Notes: generated from the letters alone by a model not told the origin. Positions 33,714 through 42,899 are shown, numbered from the stretch's first letter. The stretch: 52,039 nt of DNA from Pseudomonas cichorii (GCF_003700275.1 NZ_RBRE01000012.1:1-52039); one strand, 5' to 3'. Program-made: numbers and translations.

Positions 33714-34383
33714 TAGCGAGTATTGCCTGCTGTTTGACGAGATGCTGCTGAAACCGCTCGGCGTAGTCTTCTCCCACGGCAGAGATGACACTTGGCCTGC
33801 TTGCCATGGAAGCCCGCCACGCCGATACGCGGGGAAGATTGTCGAAGATAGGCCGGGAGACGGTTGGGCTCAGCAGATCGAAGTAACGAAAGACAGGAGC
33901 GAACACTACATCGACCATGCTGAACGCCGATCCTGAAAAATAGGGCGCCTGGTCAAGCTTGTCTTCAAGGCGCTGCAATCTGTCTCGAAAGGCTGCTTTC
34001 TTGCTGTCAGCAATCTCGATATCTTTGGCATTGAGAAACTGCCATGCATCGGAGAGCGCCGCCGCGCCAAACTCTACCCAGGAGCGCTGTTGTGCACGGA
34101 GCAGCGCGTCGCTGGAATACAGGCTGACACCCTCCCGGGTTTCATTGAGATATTCGCAAATAGCCATGCTCTCGAACAATATCGCGTCCGTCCCATCTGC
34201 CAGACCCACCTTGAGTAACGGCACCTTTCCCGTCGGCGAAAGCGCCAGAAACCAATCGGGCTTGGCAGCGAGGTCGACGTCGATCCTCACAAAGGGCACC
34301 TTCTTTTCCAGTAGCACGATTGCCGCACGCTGAACGAATGGGCATAGCGGATGGCTGATGAGCGTAAGTTGAGCGTTCGGCAT
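33682..34383 (-). CDS. Glutathione S-transferase-like protein with element-derived C-terminus
   Basis: A 233-residue GST. The N-terminal thioredoxin-like half holds HPLCPFVQRAAIVLLEKKVPF, the glutathione-site TGKVPLLKV and the ESMAICEYLNE motif; the C-terminal half is helical. The ATG at 34383 follows GAGA. The last nine to ten codons (RLCTKSGCAR) and the stop come from the inverted-repeat element at 33559-33713, so the original stop has been replaced. The core enzyme should be intact. It follows the SDR gene on the same strand (52-bp gap). Confidence 0.88.
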   Translation of the reverse strand: MPNAQLTLISHPLCPFVQRAAIVLLEKKVPFVRIDVDLAAKPDWFLALSPTGKVPLLKVGLADGTDAILFESMAICEYLNETREGVSLYSSDALLRAQQRSWVEFGAAALSDAWQFLNAKDIEIADSKKAAFRDRLQRLEDKLDQAPYFSGSAFSMVDVVFAPVFRYFDLLSPTVSRPIFDNLPRVSAWRASMASRPSVISAVGEDYAERFQQHLVKQQAILARLCTKSGCAR

Positions 34384-34435
34384 AAGTGTCTCTCGATGAT
34401 GAGGCTGCGACGGGATGAAGTGAGTGCGGTTGTGG

Positions 34436-35194
34436 CTACAGCAATTGCCCGCCCGAAATGTCAAAAGTCGTTCCGTTGGCCCAGGCCATGTCATCGGACA
34501 GGATGGCGGCTACCGCACCACCGATATCGTCCGCAAGACCAACACGGCCCAGAGCGATGCCCTGTGCAACATAGGCGTTCACATCCTTGTTGTCGCGCAC
34601 TGCACCACCGCCAAAATCGGTTGCGATGGCGCCAGGGGCGATTGCATTTACCCGAATCTGCCGCGCACCGAGTTCTACGGCCATGTAACGGGTCAGAACC
34701 TCCACTGCGGCTTTCACCGCCGCATAAAGGCTGTACCCCGGCAGGGTGAAACGCACGAAGCCGGAGGAAACGTTCAGGATACGCCCGCCGTCTTCCACCA
34801 GTGGCAACAGTTTCTGGGTCAGAAAAATCGGACCGCGCAGGTGCGTGGCAACCAGTGATGCAAAATGCTCCTCGGTCGCGTCACTGAAGTTCGCAAAGAG
34901 TCCATTGCCAGCATTGTTGACGAGGAAGTCGAAGCGCTCGCGGCCGAAGGTGCTCTGCAGCGTGTCCGTCACAGCCTTGGAAAAAGCCGGATAGCTGGCG
35001 GTATCGGTGATGTCGAGCGGCAGCATCGCGGCCTTGCCGCCCTGCGCCTCGATCTCCTGTTTCAGCGTTTCGGCTTCTGCTGCGCCGCTGCGATAGGTGC
35101 CGATGATATGCACGCCGCGCCTGGCGAGGTGAAGAGCCATGTTGCGGCCAAGGCCACGGCTGGCGCCGGTGATGAGTGCGATCTGATGGGTCAT
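34436..35194 (-). CDS. Short-chain dehydrogenase/reductase (classical SDR)
   Basis: A 252-residue NAD(P)-dependent oxidoreductase. TGASRGLG (residues 9-16) is the cofactor motif, then LVNNAG (91-96), Ser143/144 in NVSSG, and the catalytic YAAVK (Y157, K161). The C-terminus ends ANGTTFDISGGQLL as in FabG-like enzymes. It is divergent from an AraC-family gene with a 157-bp region between, and followed by the GST gene. The set looks like a regulated xenobiotic or carbonyl-detoxification unit. Confidence 0.94.
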   Translation of the reverse strand: MTHQIALITGASRGLGRNMALHLARRGVHIIGTYRSGAAEAETLKQEIEAQGGKAAMLPLDITDTASYPAFSKAVTDTLQSTFGRERFDFLVNNAGNGLFANFSDATEEHFASLVATHLRGPIFLTQKLLPLVEDGGRILNVSSGFVRFTLPGYSLYAAVKAAVEVLTRYMAVELGARQIRVNAIAPGAIATDFGGGAVRDNKDVNAYVAQGIALGRVGLADDIGGAVAAILSDDMAWANGTTFDISGGQLL

Positions 35195-35351
35195 GGATTG
35201 TCTCTGCTAGGTTGGGAGCGCCTTTCGACGCTTTCGTGACCTGCTCAAGATAGGCAATGACCGGTTTTCAACCCACGCCCAATAAGCTCAATTAATTGCC
35301 TGATTGTATCAATCAGTTTGCGTGCTCGCGAACCATGGGCATAATCGGCTC

Positions 35352-36251
35352 ATGAACAACAACCTTGCACCGCATCTTGATATCGCCCTGCGCCATGCGC
35401 CGCCGGGTTTGACCAGCACACGGATTCCGCGTCTGGACCTGTGCGTCGGACAAGGCACGACAGACAAGGCGCCCTGCCTGTATCGCTCGATGATCTGCTT
35501 TATCCTGCAAGGCTCGAAGCAGGTTGCTATCAACGACAATCTTCTCGGCTACGACAGTGAGCAATACCTCATCAGCGCCCTGGACCTGCCTTTGATCGGG
35601 CAGATTATTGATGCTGAAGGGGGACAACCCTATGTTGCGGTATCGCTGGTGCTGGATCCGGCCATTCTGGCGGAATTGGCCTCGACCATGCCGCCGGTTC
35701 GCGAGAGCGAACAAAAAGGGGTTGGCATCATGATCAACCCGATGACGGCCCCACTGCGCGACACGCTGCTGCGGTTGTTGTCGTTGCTCGATACGCCTGT
35801 CGATATCCCGGTTCTCGCTCCCATGCTCGAACGGGAATTGCTCTATCGTCTCTTGCAGGGTCCTCAGGGGCGACTGCTGCGGCAGATTGCCCAACCCGAT
35901 GGCGCACTGGATCGTATCCGCCGGGCCATTGCCTGGATCAGGGACAATTACACTACCCGGCTGCGCATCGAGGCGTTGTGCAATGCAAGCGGCATGAGCC
36001 GCGCCAGCCTGCATCGTCATTTTCTGGCGATGACCGGCCTCAGCCCTATCCAGTATCAGAAGCAGCTCAGACTGCAGGAAGCTCGTCAGCTTTTGCTCGG
36101 TGGCGAGCATCGCGCGTCTGACGTGGCGTTCGCTGTCGGCTATGAAAGCGCGTCACAGTTCAGCCGCGAATATGTACGACAATTCGGCGCACCGCCTGCA
36201 CGCGACGTACGCGAAATACGGCAGGCGATAGGTATGCCGGCAAGGGTATAA
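35352..36251 (+). CDS. AraC-family transcriptional regulator (AraC_N type)
   Basis: A 299-residue regulator with a cupin-like AraC_N sensor (CLYRSMICFILQGSKQVAI) and a C-terminal double HTH (LCNASGMSRASLHRHFLAMTGLSP and VAFAVGYESASQFSREYVRQFG). The ATG at 35352 is chosen by alignment; its ribosome site is poor. It is a distant paralogue of the regulator at 11626-12522. Divergent from the SDR/GST pair, which it probably activates. Confidence 0.92.
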   Translation: MNNNLAPHLDIALRHAPPGLTSTRIPRLDLCVGQGTTDKAPCLYRSMICFILQGSKQVAINDNLLGYDSEQYLISALDLPLIGQIIDAEGGQPYVAVSLVLDPAILAELASTMPPVRESEQKGVGIMINPMTAPLRDTLLRLLSLLDTPVDIPVLAPMLERELLYRLLQGPQGRLLRQIAQPDGALDRIRRAIAWIRDNYTTRLRIEALCNASGMSRASLHRHFLAMTGLSPIQYQKQLRLQEARQLLLGGEHRASDVAFAVGYESASQFSREYVRQFGAPPARDVREIRQAIGMPARV

Positions 36252-36369
36252 CGAGCCGGAGCTGACAGGCTGTTACCGTGGAGGCTACATGGAATCCGTC
36301 GCTGACGTTTCATCTGCAGCAGAGTCGAGCGTAAGATAAGCCCCCCACGTTTTTCAAAGGAATGATTGA

Positions 36370-36675
36370 GTGATCACATGTCACGTAAAGTACGTTATTG
36401 ACCCCTATCAACTCCCGGCTTTTGAAAGCTACTCACGACTTTGGATACAACTGGTCACCCGTATGGGCGGCCAACATCATGGCTACTTTCTCCCCGCTGA
36501 AGGAGCCAACAATATCGCGTACTGCCTATTCAGTTTCTCCAGCCTCGCAGATTACGAGCGCTATCGTAAGGACGCCGAAACTGATCAGGAGTGCATTGCA
36601 GCAGTCAGCCAGGCTGTAGAGAAAAAGTTCATCCTGAGCTACGAGCGTAGCTTTCTGCGCCCTTTGCTGGAGTGA
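36370..36675 (+). CDS. NIPSNAP-family protein
   Basis: A 101-residue dimeric alpha/beta-barrel protein with no signal peptide. VKYVIDPYQLPAFESYSRLWIQLVTRMGG followed by HHGYFLPAEGANNIAYCLFSF is the NIPSNAP pattern. The GTG start at 36370 is preceded by AAAGGAA. Function in bacteria is not established; family members are often found near oxidoreductases. The COQ7-like gene follows 93 bp downstream on the same strand. Confidence 0.82.
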   Translation: MITCHVKYVIDPYQLPAFESYSRLWIQLVTRMGGQHHGYFLPAEGANNIAYCLFSFSSLADYERYRKDAETDQECIAAVSQAVEKKFILSYERSFLRPLLE

Positions 36676-36768
36676 ATCTCACCCAGGCCGTACTGCATTC
36701 AAGATGCTCAACGGCCAAAGAGCGCGGATATAATCGATGACCAAGCCCCTCCAACAAGAAACCTCAAT

Positions 36769-37311
36769 GTGAACTCACCCGTCTATACGGCCAAGAACGA
36801 AGATCTCGGCAATCGCATGATGAAAGTTGACCATGCAGGTGAACATGGTGCGATCTGTATCTACAGCGGACAGTTGTTTATGGCCCGGCTTTTCGTTCCG
36901 GACATGGTGGATGAACTCAAGGAATTTCTCTCCCATGAGCGCCGCCATCGAACGGTGTTCAAGGATGAACTGAAACGTCGCAACTTTCCCCGCTGCCGTA
37001 GTTATTGGTTGTGTGGCATCGGCGGCTTGGCGTTGGGTCTGGTGACGGGCATCTGTGGCCGCAAAGCCATTGTCGCTACTACCGTCGCGGTTGAACGTGT
37101 GGTGCTCAAGCACTTGGCACATCAACTTGATGTGCTGGGCGATATCGATCACCACGCGGTGATGGCTATTACTTCGATTGTGGCAGAGGAGCAGCACCAT
37201 CATGACCATTCAGCAGCACAGATTGATGTGCGCGATCCCTGGTTCCGAGTGCTGACACCGATAGTGACTGCCTGGACTGAGGCCGTAATCTGGATGGGTA
37301 TGCGTTCTTGA
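36769..37311 (+). CDS. COQ7/demethoxyubiquinone-hydroxylase-like di-iron protein
   Basis: A 180-residue ferritin-like protein. Candidate di-iron ligands are E25 (VDHAGEHGA), E57 and H60 (SHERRH), E109 (VAVERVV), and E140/E141 with H144 (VAEEQHHHD). This is the COQ7 pattern, in which the ligands lie in two helix pairs. A hydrophobic stretch at residues 80-95 may contact the membrane, as in COQ7. It is shorter than the roughly 215-residue Pseudomonas Coq7. GTG is the likely start, although its ribosome site is weak; a later ATG at codon 17 would remove little. Probably a paralogue rather than the housekeeping ubiquinone enzyme. Confidence 0.78.
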   Translation: MNSPVYTAKNEDLGNRMMKVDHAGEHGAICIYSGQLFMARLFVPDMVDELKEFLSHERRHRTVFKDELKRRNFPRCRSYWLCGIGGLALGLVTGICGRKAIVATTVAVERVVLKHLAHQLDVLGDIDHHAVMAITSIVAEEQHHHDHSAAQIDVRDPWFRVLTPIVTAWTEAVIWMGMRS

Positions 37312-37359
37312 AAAACGGGTGTGACTTGACCGTTTCAGTGCCGCAATCCTTTCTCCCTT

Positions 37360-38367
37360 TTATAGCCGGTTTATCTTCACGACAACCTTCCCTTTGGCAC
37401 GGCCCTTTGCCAAATAATCAAGTGCCTCCCTGGCCTGCTCGAAAGGAAAGACCTGGTCAATCACAGGCTTTATCCGCCCGGATTCGAGCAACCTGCCAAT
37501 TTCGTTGAGTTGAGAGCCATCCGGGCGCACGAAGAGGAATGAATAACTGACGTTGCTCTTTTTCGCGAGGCCCATGATCTTGCGGCTCATCAGACCAAAG
37601 ACGAAAGTAAGGAGAAAATTCATTCTGCGAGCTTTAGCGAAGGCTTTATCCAGCGGGCCGACGAGAGAAACAATTTTGCCCCCCGGTTTGAGGATGCCCA
37701 CGGATTTTTCAATCGCATCTCCTCTGGTTGCGCCGAGTACCAGATCGTATCCCTTCAGCACCCGCTCAAATTCCTGCTTCTTGTAATCGATCACTTCGTC
37801 CGCGCCCAGACTGCGAACCAGCTCGATATTCCCGGTACTGGTGGTCGACGCCACTTGAGCACCCAGCTGTTTTGCCAGCTGGATCGCAAAGGTGCCAATG
37901 CCGCCCGAGCCTGCGGGTATGAATACTTTCTGTCCGGGTTTGAGGTTGGCGCGCTCTTTAAGGGCTTGCCAGGAGGTAAGCCCGACCATGGGGATGGAAG
38001 CGGCTTGCACAAAGTCCAGGTTGTCTGGTTTCAAGGCGGCAACACTTTCCGGCACGGCTGCAAATTCGGCAATGGAACCGTTGCCAAGGTCAAACAAACT
38101 GGCAAATATGGCATCACCCACCTTGAAGCGAGTTACCGCACTGCCAACTTCCTTCACCACGCCAGCGAGATCGCTGCCCATGACTGCGGGGAGTTGAAAC
38201 TTCAGGACAGGTTTGAAAATACCCGTGGGAATCATATTGTCGATCGGGTTCAAGCCCTCTGCGTAAACCTCAACCAACAGTTCATCAGGCTTTATCGTCG
38301 GGCGGGAAACTTGCGCAAAGCCGATTTCCGGTGATTTGCCATAACGCTTTAATGTAAGTGCTTTCAT
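37360..38367 (-). CDS. NADP-dependent medium-chain reductase (quinone-oxidoreductase-type MDR)
   Basis: A 335-residue MDR without structural zinc ligands. Features are EGLNPIDNMIPTGIF, VMGSDLAGVVKEVGSAV, the Rossmann loop PAGSGGIGTFAIQLA, and VIDYKKQEF. The ATG at 38367 begins MKALTLKRYGK. It resembles the reductase at 30981-31904 but is a separate subtype, with a longer segment after the Rossmann fold (RRMNFLLTFVFGLMSRKIMG). An SDR relic and a divergent TetR gene lie upstream. Confidence 0.92.
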   Translation of the reverse strand: MKALTLKRYGKSPEIGFAQVSRPTIKPDELLVEVYAEGLNPIDNMIPTGIFKPVLKFQLPAVMGSDLAGVVKEVGSAVTRFKVGDAIFASLFDLGNGSIAEFAAVPESVAALKPDNLDFVQAASIPMVGLTSWQALKERANLKPGQKVFIPAGSGGIGTFAIQLAKQLGAQVASTTSTGNIELVRSLGADEVIDYKKQEFERVLKGYDLVLGATRGDAIEKSVGILKPGGKIVSLVGPLDKAFAKARRMNFLLTFVFGLMSRKIMGLAKKSNVSYSFLFVRPDGSQLNEIGRLLESGRIKPVIDQVFPFEQAREALDYLAKGRAKGKVVVKINRL

Positions 38368-38439
38368 GTTGGTCGAAGTCCGGTGTGCTTGAACGATGTC
38401 AGGTGCTGGAGTTGCCTGGCAGAGCGCAGGCGGCAAAGA

Positions 38440-38520
38440 TCAGGTCAGTGCCTGATAGCGCTCGGCGGCACCCATACCGCTGGAAGCACCCATGATGAGA
38501 ACTGACGCAAGTGTGGTCAT
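38440..38520 (-). pseudogene. Short-chain dehydrogenase relic (26-codon remnant)
   Basis: A 26-codon frame with a strong AGGAAA ribosome site encodes MTTLASVLIMGASSGMGAA and then ERYQALT and a stop. The first part is the N-terminal beta strand and cofactor loop of an SDR (MGASSGMG, compare TGxxxGxG). The end looks like a C-terminal tail, implying the roughly 220 residues between were deleted in frame. It lies between the MDR gene and the divergent TetR gene, where an SDR gene would be expected. It could still be translated into a peptide. Confidence 0.55.
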
Positions 38521-38663
38521 GTGGCTTTCCTGAAGGTTTGCAGCAAGGAGGTGAACGCTGCGAGACGGCACTAATGATTACGATCAACCTCTAAAAAGTC
38601 AACGTTTTGATTTCAAGTGACATCAATGCATACTGCTGCCATGTAAAAACGGTTGGACAGACG

Positions 38664-39224
38664 ATGAAAGTAACCAGGAAACAGGCACAGGAAAATCGCG
38701 CACATATCGTGGAAACCGCGTCTGCCCTCTTTCGAGAGCGCGGCTACGACGGAGTCGGTATCGCGGACCTGATGGGTGCTGCGGGTTTCACTCAGGGCGG
38801 GTTCTACAAGCACTTCAACTCCAAAGCCGATCTGATGGCGGAGTCGTCGGCCTGTGGCATTGCGCAATCTGCAGAGCTGACGGTCGGCACTTCGGTCGAA
38901 GATTTCGTGAAGCTCTATATTTCCCGTGAGCACCGCGATGATCGCGCCGCAGGCTGCACATTTGCAGCATTGTGCGCTGACGCCGCCCGCAAGGAGGAAG
39001 GCGTGCGAGCCACATTTGCCGCCGGGATTGAAACCCAGCTCTCGGCGTTGCGCGAGGGACGTGGCGAAACGGACAGCTCAGACGCTGCACATGCACGCGC
39101 CAAGTACATTGCCATCATGGCTCATGCGCTCGGCGCCATCGTCATGTCTCGTGCCTGTCCGGATGACTCGCCTCTGGCCGACGAGATTCTTGCGGCATGC
39201 CGTGATGCAATTCTGAAGATGTAA
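38664..39224 (+). CDS. TetR-family transcriptional regulator
   Basis: A 186-residue repressor. The HTH is ALFRERGYDGVGIADLMGAAGFTQGGFYKHFNSKADLM, and the ligand domain is of the length usual for this group. The ATG at 38664 begins MKVTRKQAQ. It is divergent from the SDR relic and MDR gene and would have controlled them; with the SDR lost, only the MDR remains as a close target. TetR proteins next to SDR and MDR genes typically sense electrophiles. Confidence 0.92.
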   Translation: MKVTRKQAQENRAHIVETASALFRERGYDGVGIADLMGAAGFTQGGFYKHFNSKADLMAESSACGIAQSAELTVGTSVEDFVKLYISREHRDDRAAGCTFAALCADAARKEEGVRATFAAGIETQLSALREGRGETDSSDAAHARAKYIAIMAHALGAIVMSRACPDDSPLADEILAACRDAILKM

Positions 39225-39232
39225 GTTTTCCT

Positions 39233-39640
39233 TTAATTGAAAAGTGCCTGGATCACAGGCGCAGCAGGTGCATAAGGCGAAGACAGTTCGCGTGCGACAT
39301 TTTGTGTCGAGAAGGACAGGAGCAGAAAAATAAGGCCCAGAGCCGCAGGTACTGCCCCCTTGGGTTTATGAACACCCAGATGCGCCAGACCGGACAAGAT
39401 CAGGTGGTAGAAGATGCCGGCGTAGGCAAGATCGCTGAGTGCAGTGTTGAAGTGCCACAGCACCACGACAGGCCCAAGTACCTTGACGACAATCATGAAC
39501 GGCACCAGAAGGGAAGCTGAATAACCCAGTTCCTCCTGTGCCTTGCGAACAAAGTCGCCCTTGGTGATGTACAGGAAGGCAGAAGCAAAATACAGCAATG
39601 CCAGAAGTGCAGTACTTATCCAGTAAATATAGACAGCCAT
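39233..39640 (-). CDS. DoxX-like membrane protein
   Basis: A 135-residue inner-membrane protein with four hydrophobic helices (starting MAVYIYWISTALLALLYFASAF). The motif FVRKAQEELGYSASLLVPFMIV and the pattern of charged residues between helices match the DoxX-like family. It is divergent from the HxlR-type regulator, with a 91-bp promoter region. Members are found with thiol and quinone stress systems; the biochemical role is unsettled. Confidence 0.85.
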   Translation of the reverse strand: MAVYIYWISTALLALLYFASAFLYITKGDFVRKAQEELGYSASLLVPFMIVVKVLGPVVVLWHFNTALSDLAYAGIFYHLILSGLAHLGVHKPKGAVPAALGLIFLLLSFSTQNVARELSSPYAPAAPVIQALFN

Positions 39641-39731
39641 ATTATTTCCAATCTGTATTCAAGTTAGACAGGCCGCCACAGTATTGACTAAGATAAAAAC
39701 TCACAAGCAGGATGAATAAGTTGGACTTAGT

Positions 39732-40109
39732 ATGGAAAACAATACTATTGAAGATACCGGCATCAATATGCATGAAGAAATGCGCCGCGCTTTTTCGCTA
39801 CTGTCCGGGAAGTGGAAACTGGAAATCATGTGGCTGCTCAATCAGCGGATCTATCGCTTCGGAGAGCTGCGCAAGGCGATTCCCGGCGTTACCCAGCACA
39901 TGCTGACGGCGCAGTTGCGCGAGCTGGAAGCGGACGGCCTTGTATCACGCACGGTCTTCGCAGAGGTGCCACCGCGCGTTGAATATGCAATAACCCTCAA
40001 GGCGCAAGGGCTTGGACCGACGATGGAAGCGCTGACCGCCTGGTGGCAGCAATACGGCGATACGCTTGAAAAGCGCCCGACTTCACGAGGGCGCAATCCC
40101 GGGAAATAG
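39732..40109 (+). CDS. HxlR-family winged-helix regulator
   Basis: A 125-residue DNA-binding protein. LLSGKWKLEIMWLLNQRIYRFGELRKAIPGVTQHMLTAQLREL is the HxlR wHTH, ending with the wing VEYAITLKAQG. No cysteine is present, so it is not a YodB- or QorR-type thiol switch; sensing must be different. Divergent from the DoxX-like gene, its likely target. Confidence 0.93.
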   Translation: MENNTIEDTGINMHEEMRRAFSLLSGKWKLEIMWLLNQRIYRFGELRKAIPGVTQHMLTAQLRELEADGLVSRTVFAEVPPRVEYAITLKAQGLGPTMEALTAWWQQYGDTLEKRPTSRGRNPGK

Positions 40110-40124
40110 CCTCGCCATCCTCCA

Positions 40125-42899
40125 CTAACTGCCTATCAACTCCCGAACACGAGAAATGAGCGTATCCACCGCAAAAGGCTTGGTAAGCACCTGCATGCCG
40201 GGGCTGAGGTGACCATTTCCAATCACTGCATTTTCCGCATAACCGGTGATAAATAACGTTTTCATATTCGGGCGCAGGTCTCTTCCGGCATCGGCCAATT
40301 GGCGGCCATTCATGCCACCGGGCAAGCCGACATCCGTGATCAGCAGGTCAATATGAACGTTCGAGCGCAGGATCTTGAGTCCGGCAATACTGTCGGCCGC
40401 CTCGAACACCGCGTACCCCAGATCACTCAGAACATCGGTGAGCAGCATGCGTACTGTCGGCTCATCGTCAACGATCAGAATCGTTTCACCGGTTGCGGTC
40501 GATGGACGCATCGCGTTGGTTACTTCACCGGCATCCTGCGGCGTATCTCCGTAATAGCGCGGCAGGTAAATGCACACGGTGGTCCCCAGGCCGATCTCGG
40601 AGTAGATACGAGCCTGGCCGCCGGATTGGCGGGCGAAGCCATAGATCATGGACAAGCCCAGGCCGGTGCCCTGCCCGATGGGTTTGGTGGTGAAAAACGG
40701 ATCGAAGGCCTTGGCGATCACCTCAGGGGTCATGCCTGTGCCGGTGTCGGTCACGCATAACACCAGATACTGGCCTTCGGGCATGTCGTGGGCGCGAGCG
40801 GCTTCGCGATCAATCCAGCGATTGGCTGTCTCGATGGTGATTCGCCCGCCGTCCGGCATGGCGTCTCGCGCATTGATGCAGAGATTCAACAACGCATTTT
40901 CAAGCTGGCCGCCGTCTGCCAGAGCAGGCCAGAGGCCGGTCGCGCCAACGGTTTCGACCACAATGCCGGGGCCGACCGTGCGCTGGATCAGTTCGGTCAT
41001 GCCCTCCATCAGCTTATTAACATTGGTCGGTTGCGGGTCCAGCGTCTGTCGACGGGAGAATGCGAGCAGGCGGTGCGTGAGCGATGCAGCCCGTTTTGCG
41101 GCACCCTGAGCGGCCACCAGGTACTTGTCCAGATCATTCAAGCGGCCCTGGGCAATGCGTATGTTCATCAATTCCAGAGAGCCGGATATACCCGCCAGAA
41201 GGTTATTGAAGTCATGTGCCAGGCCACCGGTCAACTGGCCTACAGCCTCCATCTTCTGCGACTGACGCAACTTCTCTTCGGCCTGCATCAGATCATGGGT
41301 TCGCTCTGTGACACGCTGTTCCAGTGTTTCGTTGAGGACACGCAATTCGGTGAGCGCATGGTCACGTTCCGCCACCACGGTGCGCCGTTCCTCGACATCG
41401 ATCAATACGCCGGGAAAGCTCCGAGGAGTACCGTCTTCGGCGTGGTCGACACGCCCGTTCGCCTCAATCCAGTAATACTTCCCATCAGCACGCCGCACCC
41501 GATATTGATACGAATATGGCCCGCCACGAAGTGCAGCTTCGTTGATCGCGGTCATCAGCCCCTCGCGATCATCGGGATGGACGGTTTCAACGACCTGCTC
41601 AAGAGCCAGACCTTCGCGACCGTGGGCCGGATCAAGACCAAAAGCGCGAGCGAAGGCTTCGTCGACCGTAAACCGGTCGGTCGGCAAATCCCAATGCCAG
41701 GTGCCAATAATGGCTCCGGCCGCGAGGGCAAGCTGAACTCGCTCCACGTTGGCACGCGCAACGGCTTCGCTGACCAGCAGGCGTTCCTGGGTATTGCGTC
41801 GCTCGGTGACATCGTTGAAAAAGATGCCAATCTGGCGCTCTTCGGGATCCCCCACACGCACTGCCCGCACATCGAACCAGCGCTTGAACGCCTCGGCATA
41901 ATTCTCGAAGTTGGTAGGTTCTCCTGTCTTTGCGACATGCCCATAGATTTCAAACCAGAACGGTTCCAGATTCGGAGCGTATTCGGTCACCCACATGCCA
42001 CGCAGATCGACACCCGACTGGCGTTCAAAGGCCGGATTGACTTCCAGAAACTGGTAGTCGACAGGATGGTCGTCGGCATTGAACTTGACCTTGACGATGG
42101 CAAATGCAGCTTCAATCGTGTCGAGGATCGTTCTGAAACGTTCTTCACTTTTGCGCAGGGCGATCTCTGCCGTGCGCATTTTGGTCAGATCGAGCATCGC
42201 GCCAATCATGCGAATCGCCTGACCTTCGCTATTGCGAATCACATGCCCGCGGTCGAGCACTTCCGCGTAAGTGCCGTCCAGGCGCTGAAACCGGTAGCCG
42301 TCAGTCCAGTCAGTGCCGTCCGCGTCAATCACCGCATGGATCGAGTCATGGATACGTTGTCGATCATCTGGATGGATGTGGGCGATCCACCAGTCACCCG
42401 TTGCTTCAATAGCCGCCAGCGGATGACCATAGGCCTCTTCCAGCGCCTCGTTCCAATGGACATGGTTCGCTTCCAGGTCCCAGTCCCAGACGGCATCGTT
42501 GGTAGCCTTGGCAGCCAGCCGATACCTTTCCTTGGTTTCCTCCATGGCCAGGCCGGCCAGATGCTCTTTTGTGCGATCGCGCAGGATTTTCATGAAACCG
42601 AGATGCGTGCGCGCTTCATCGTAGAGAGGCATCAACTCGCCGGAAGCCCAGAACGTATGCCCGCCCTTGCGTACATGCCAGCGTTCGTCCGAAACCCTTT
42701 CGTTGTGCAACGCCAACTGCATTTCCTGCTCGACCCTGCCGCTGGCCTGATCCCCGGCCGTGAACATCCGGTCGACCCTTTGGCCGCACATTTCCTCAGC
42801 ACTCCAGCCCATGATATGCGTGGCACCGGAGTTCCAACTGGTGATGATCCCGGCCGGGTTGCTGAGAATGATGGCGAAGTCGATGGCACTCTCGAACAC
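40125..42899 (-). CDS. PAS-domain hybrid histidine kinase (5' end probably frameshifted)
   Basis: A 924-residue frame. Four PAS domains span roughly residues 1-110, 125-240, 250-365 and 385-505, a coiled coil follows, and then HisKA with H562 (LAHDFNN). The ATPase domain has N676, DTGTG (718-722) and GQGTGLGLS (742-750). A C-terminal receiver has D856 (ITDVGLPG). No membrane helix is present, so it senses cytosolic cues. The GTG at 42899 lacks a ribosome site. Coding-like sequence for a coiled coil (LTREELEAEVVRLRTALEKA) continues upstream in this frame to a point where a single missing base would join it to the ATG at 43081. The phosphotransfer partner is not adjacent. Confidence 0.9.
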   Translation of the reverse strand: MFESAIDFAIILSNPAGIITSWNSGATHIMGWSAEEMCGQRVDRMFTAGDQASGRVEQEMQLALHNERVSDERWHVRKGGHTFWASGELMPLYDEARTHLGFMKILRDRTKEHLAGLAMEETKERYRLAAKATNDAVWDWDLEANHVHWNEALEEAYGHPLAAIEATGDWWIAHIHPDDRQRIHDSIHAVIDADGTDWTDGYRFQRLDGTYAEVLDRGHVIRNSEGQAIRMIGAMLDLTKMRTAEIALRKSEERFRTILDTIEAAFAIVKVKFNADDHPVDYQFLEVNPAFERQSGVDLRGMWVTEYAPNLEPFWFEIYGHVAKTGEPTNFENYAEAFKRWFDVRAVRVGDPEERQIGIFFNDVTERRNTQERLLVSEAVARANVERVQLALAAGAIIGTWHWDLPTDRFTVDEAFARAFGLDPAHGREGLALEQVVETVHPDDREGLMTAINEAALRGGPYSYQYRVRRADGKYYWIEANGRVDHAEDGTPRSFPGVLIDVEERRTVVAERDHALTELRVLNETLEQRVTERTHDLMQAEEKLRQSQKMEAVGQLTGGLAHDFNNLLAGISGSLELMNIRIAQGRLNDLDKYLVAAQGAAKRAASLTHRLLAFSRRQTLDPQPTNVNKLMEGMTELIQRTVGPGIVVETVGATGLWPALADGGQLENALLNLCINARDAMPDGGRITIETANRWIDREAARAHDMPEGQYLVLCVTDTGTGMTPEVIAKAFDPFFTTKPIGQGTGLGLSMIYGFARQSGGQARIYSEIGLGTTVCIYLPRYYGDTPQDAGEVTNAMRPSTATGETILIVDDEPTVRMLLTDVLSDLGYAVFEAADSIAGLKILRSNVHIDLLITDVGLPGGMNGRQLADAGRDLRPNMKTLFITGYAENAVIGNGHLSPGMQVLTKPFAVDTLISRVRELIGS

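Noticed and set aside
36769..37311. Housekeeping ubiquinone gene coq7
   Set aside because: Length and sequence differ from the usual Pseudomonas Coq7 of about 215 residues, so I call it a COQ7-like paralogue.
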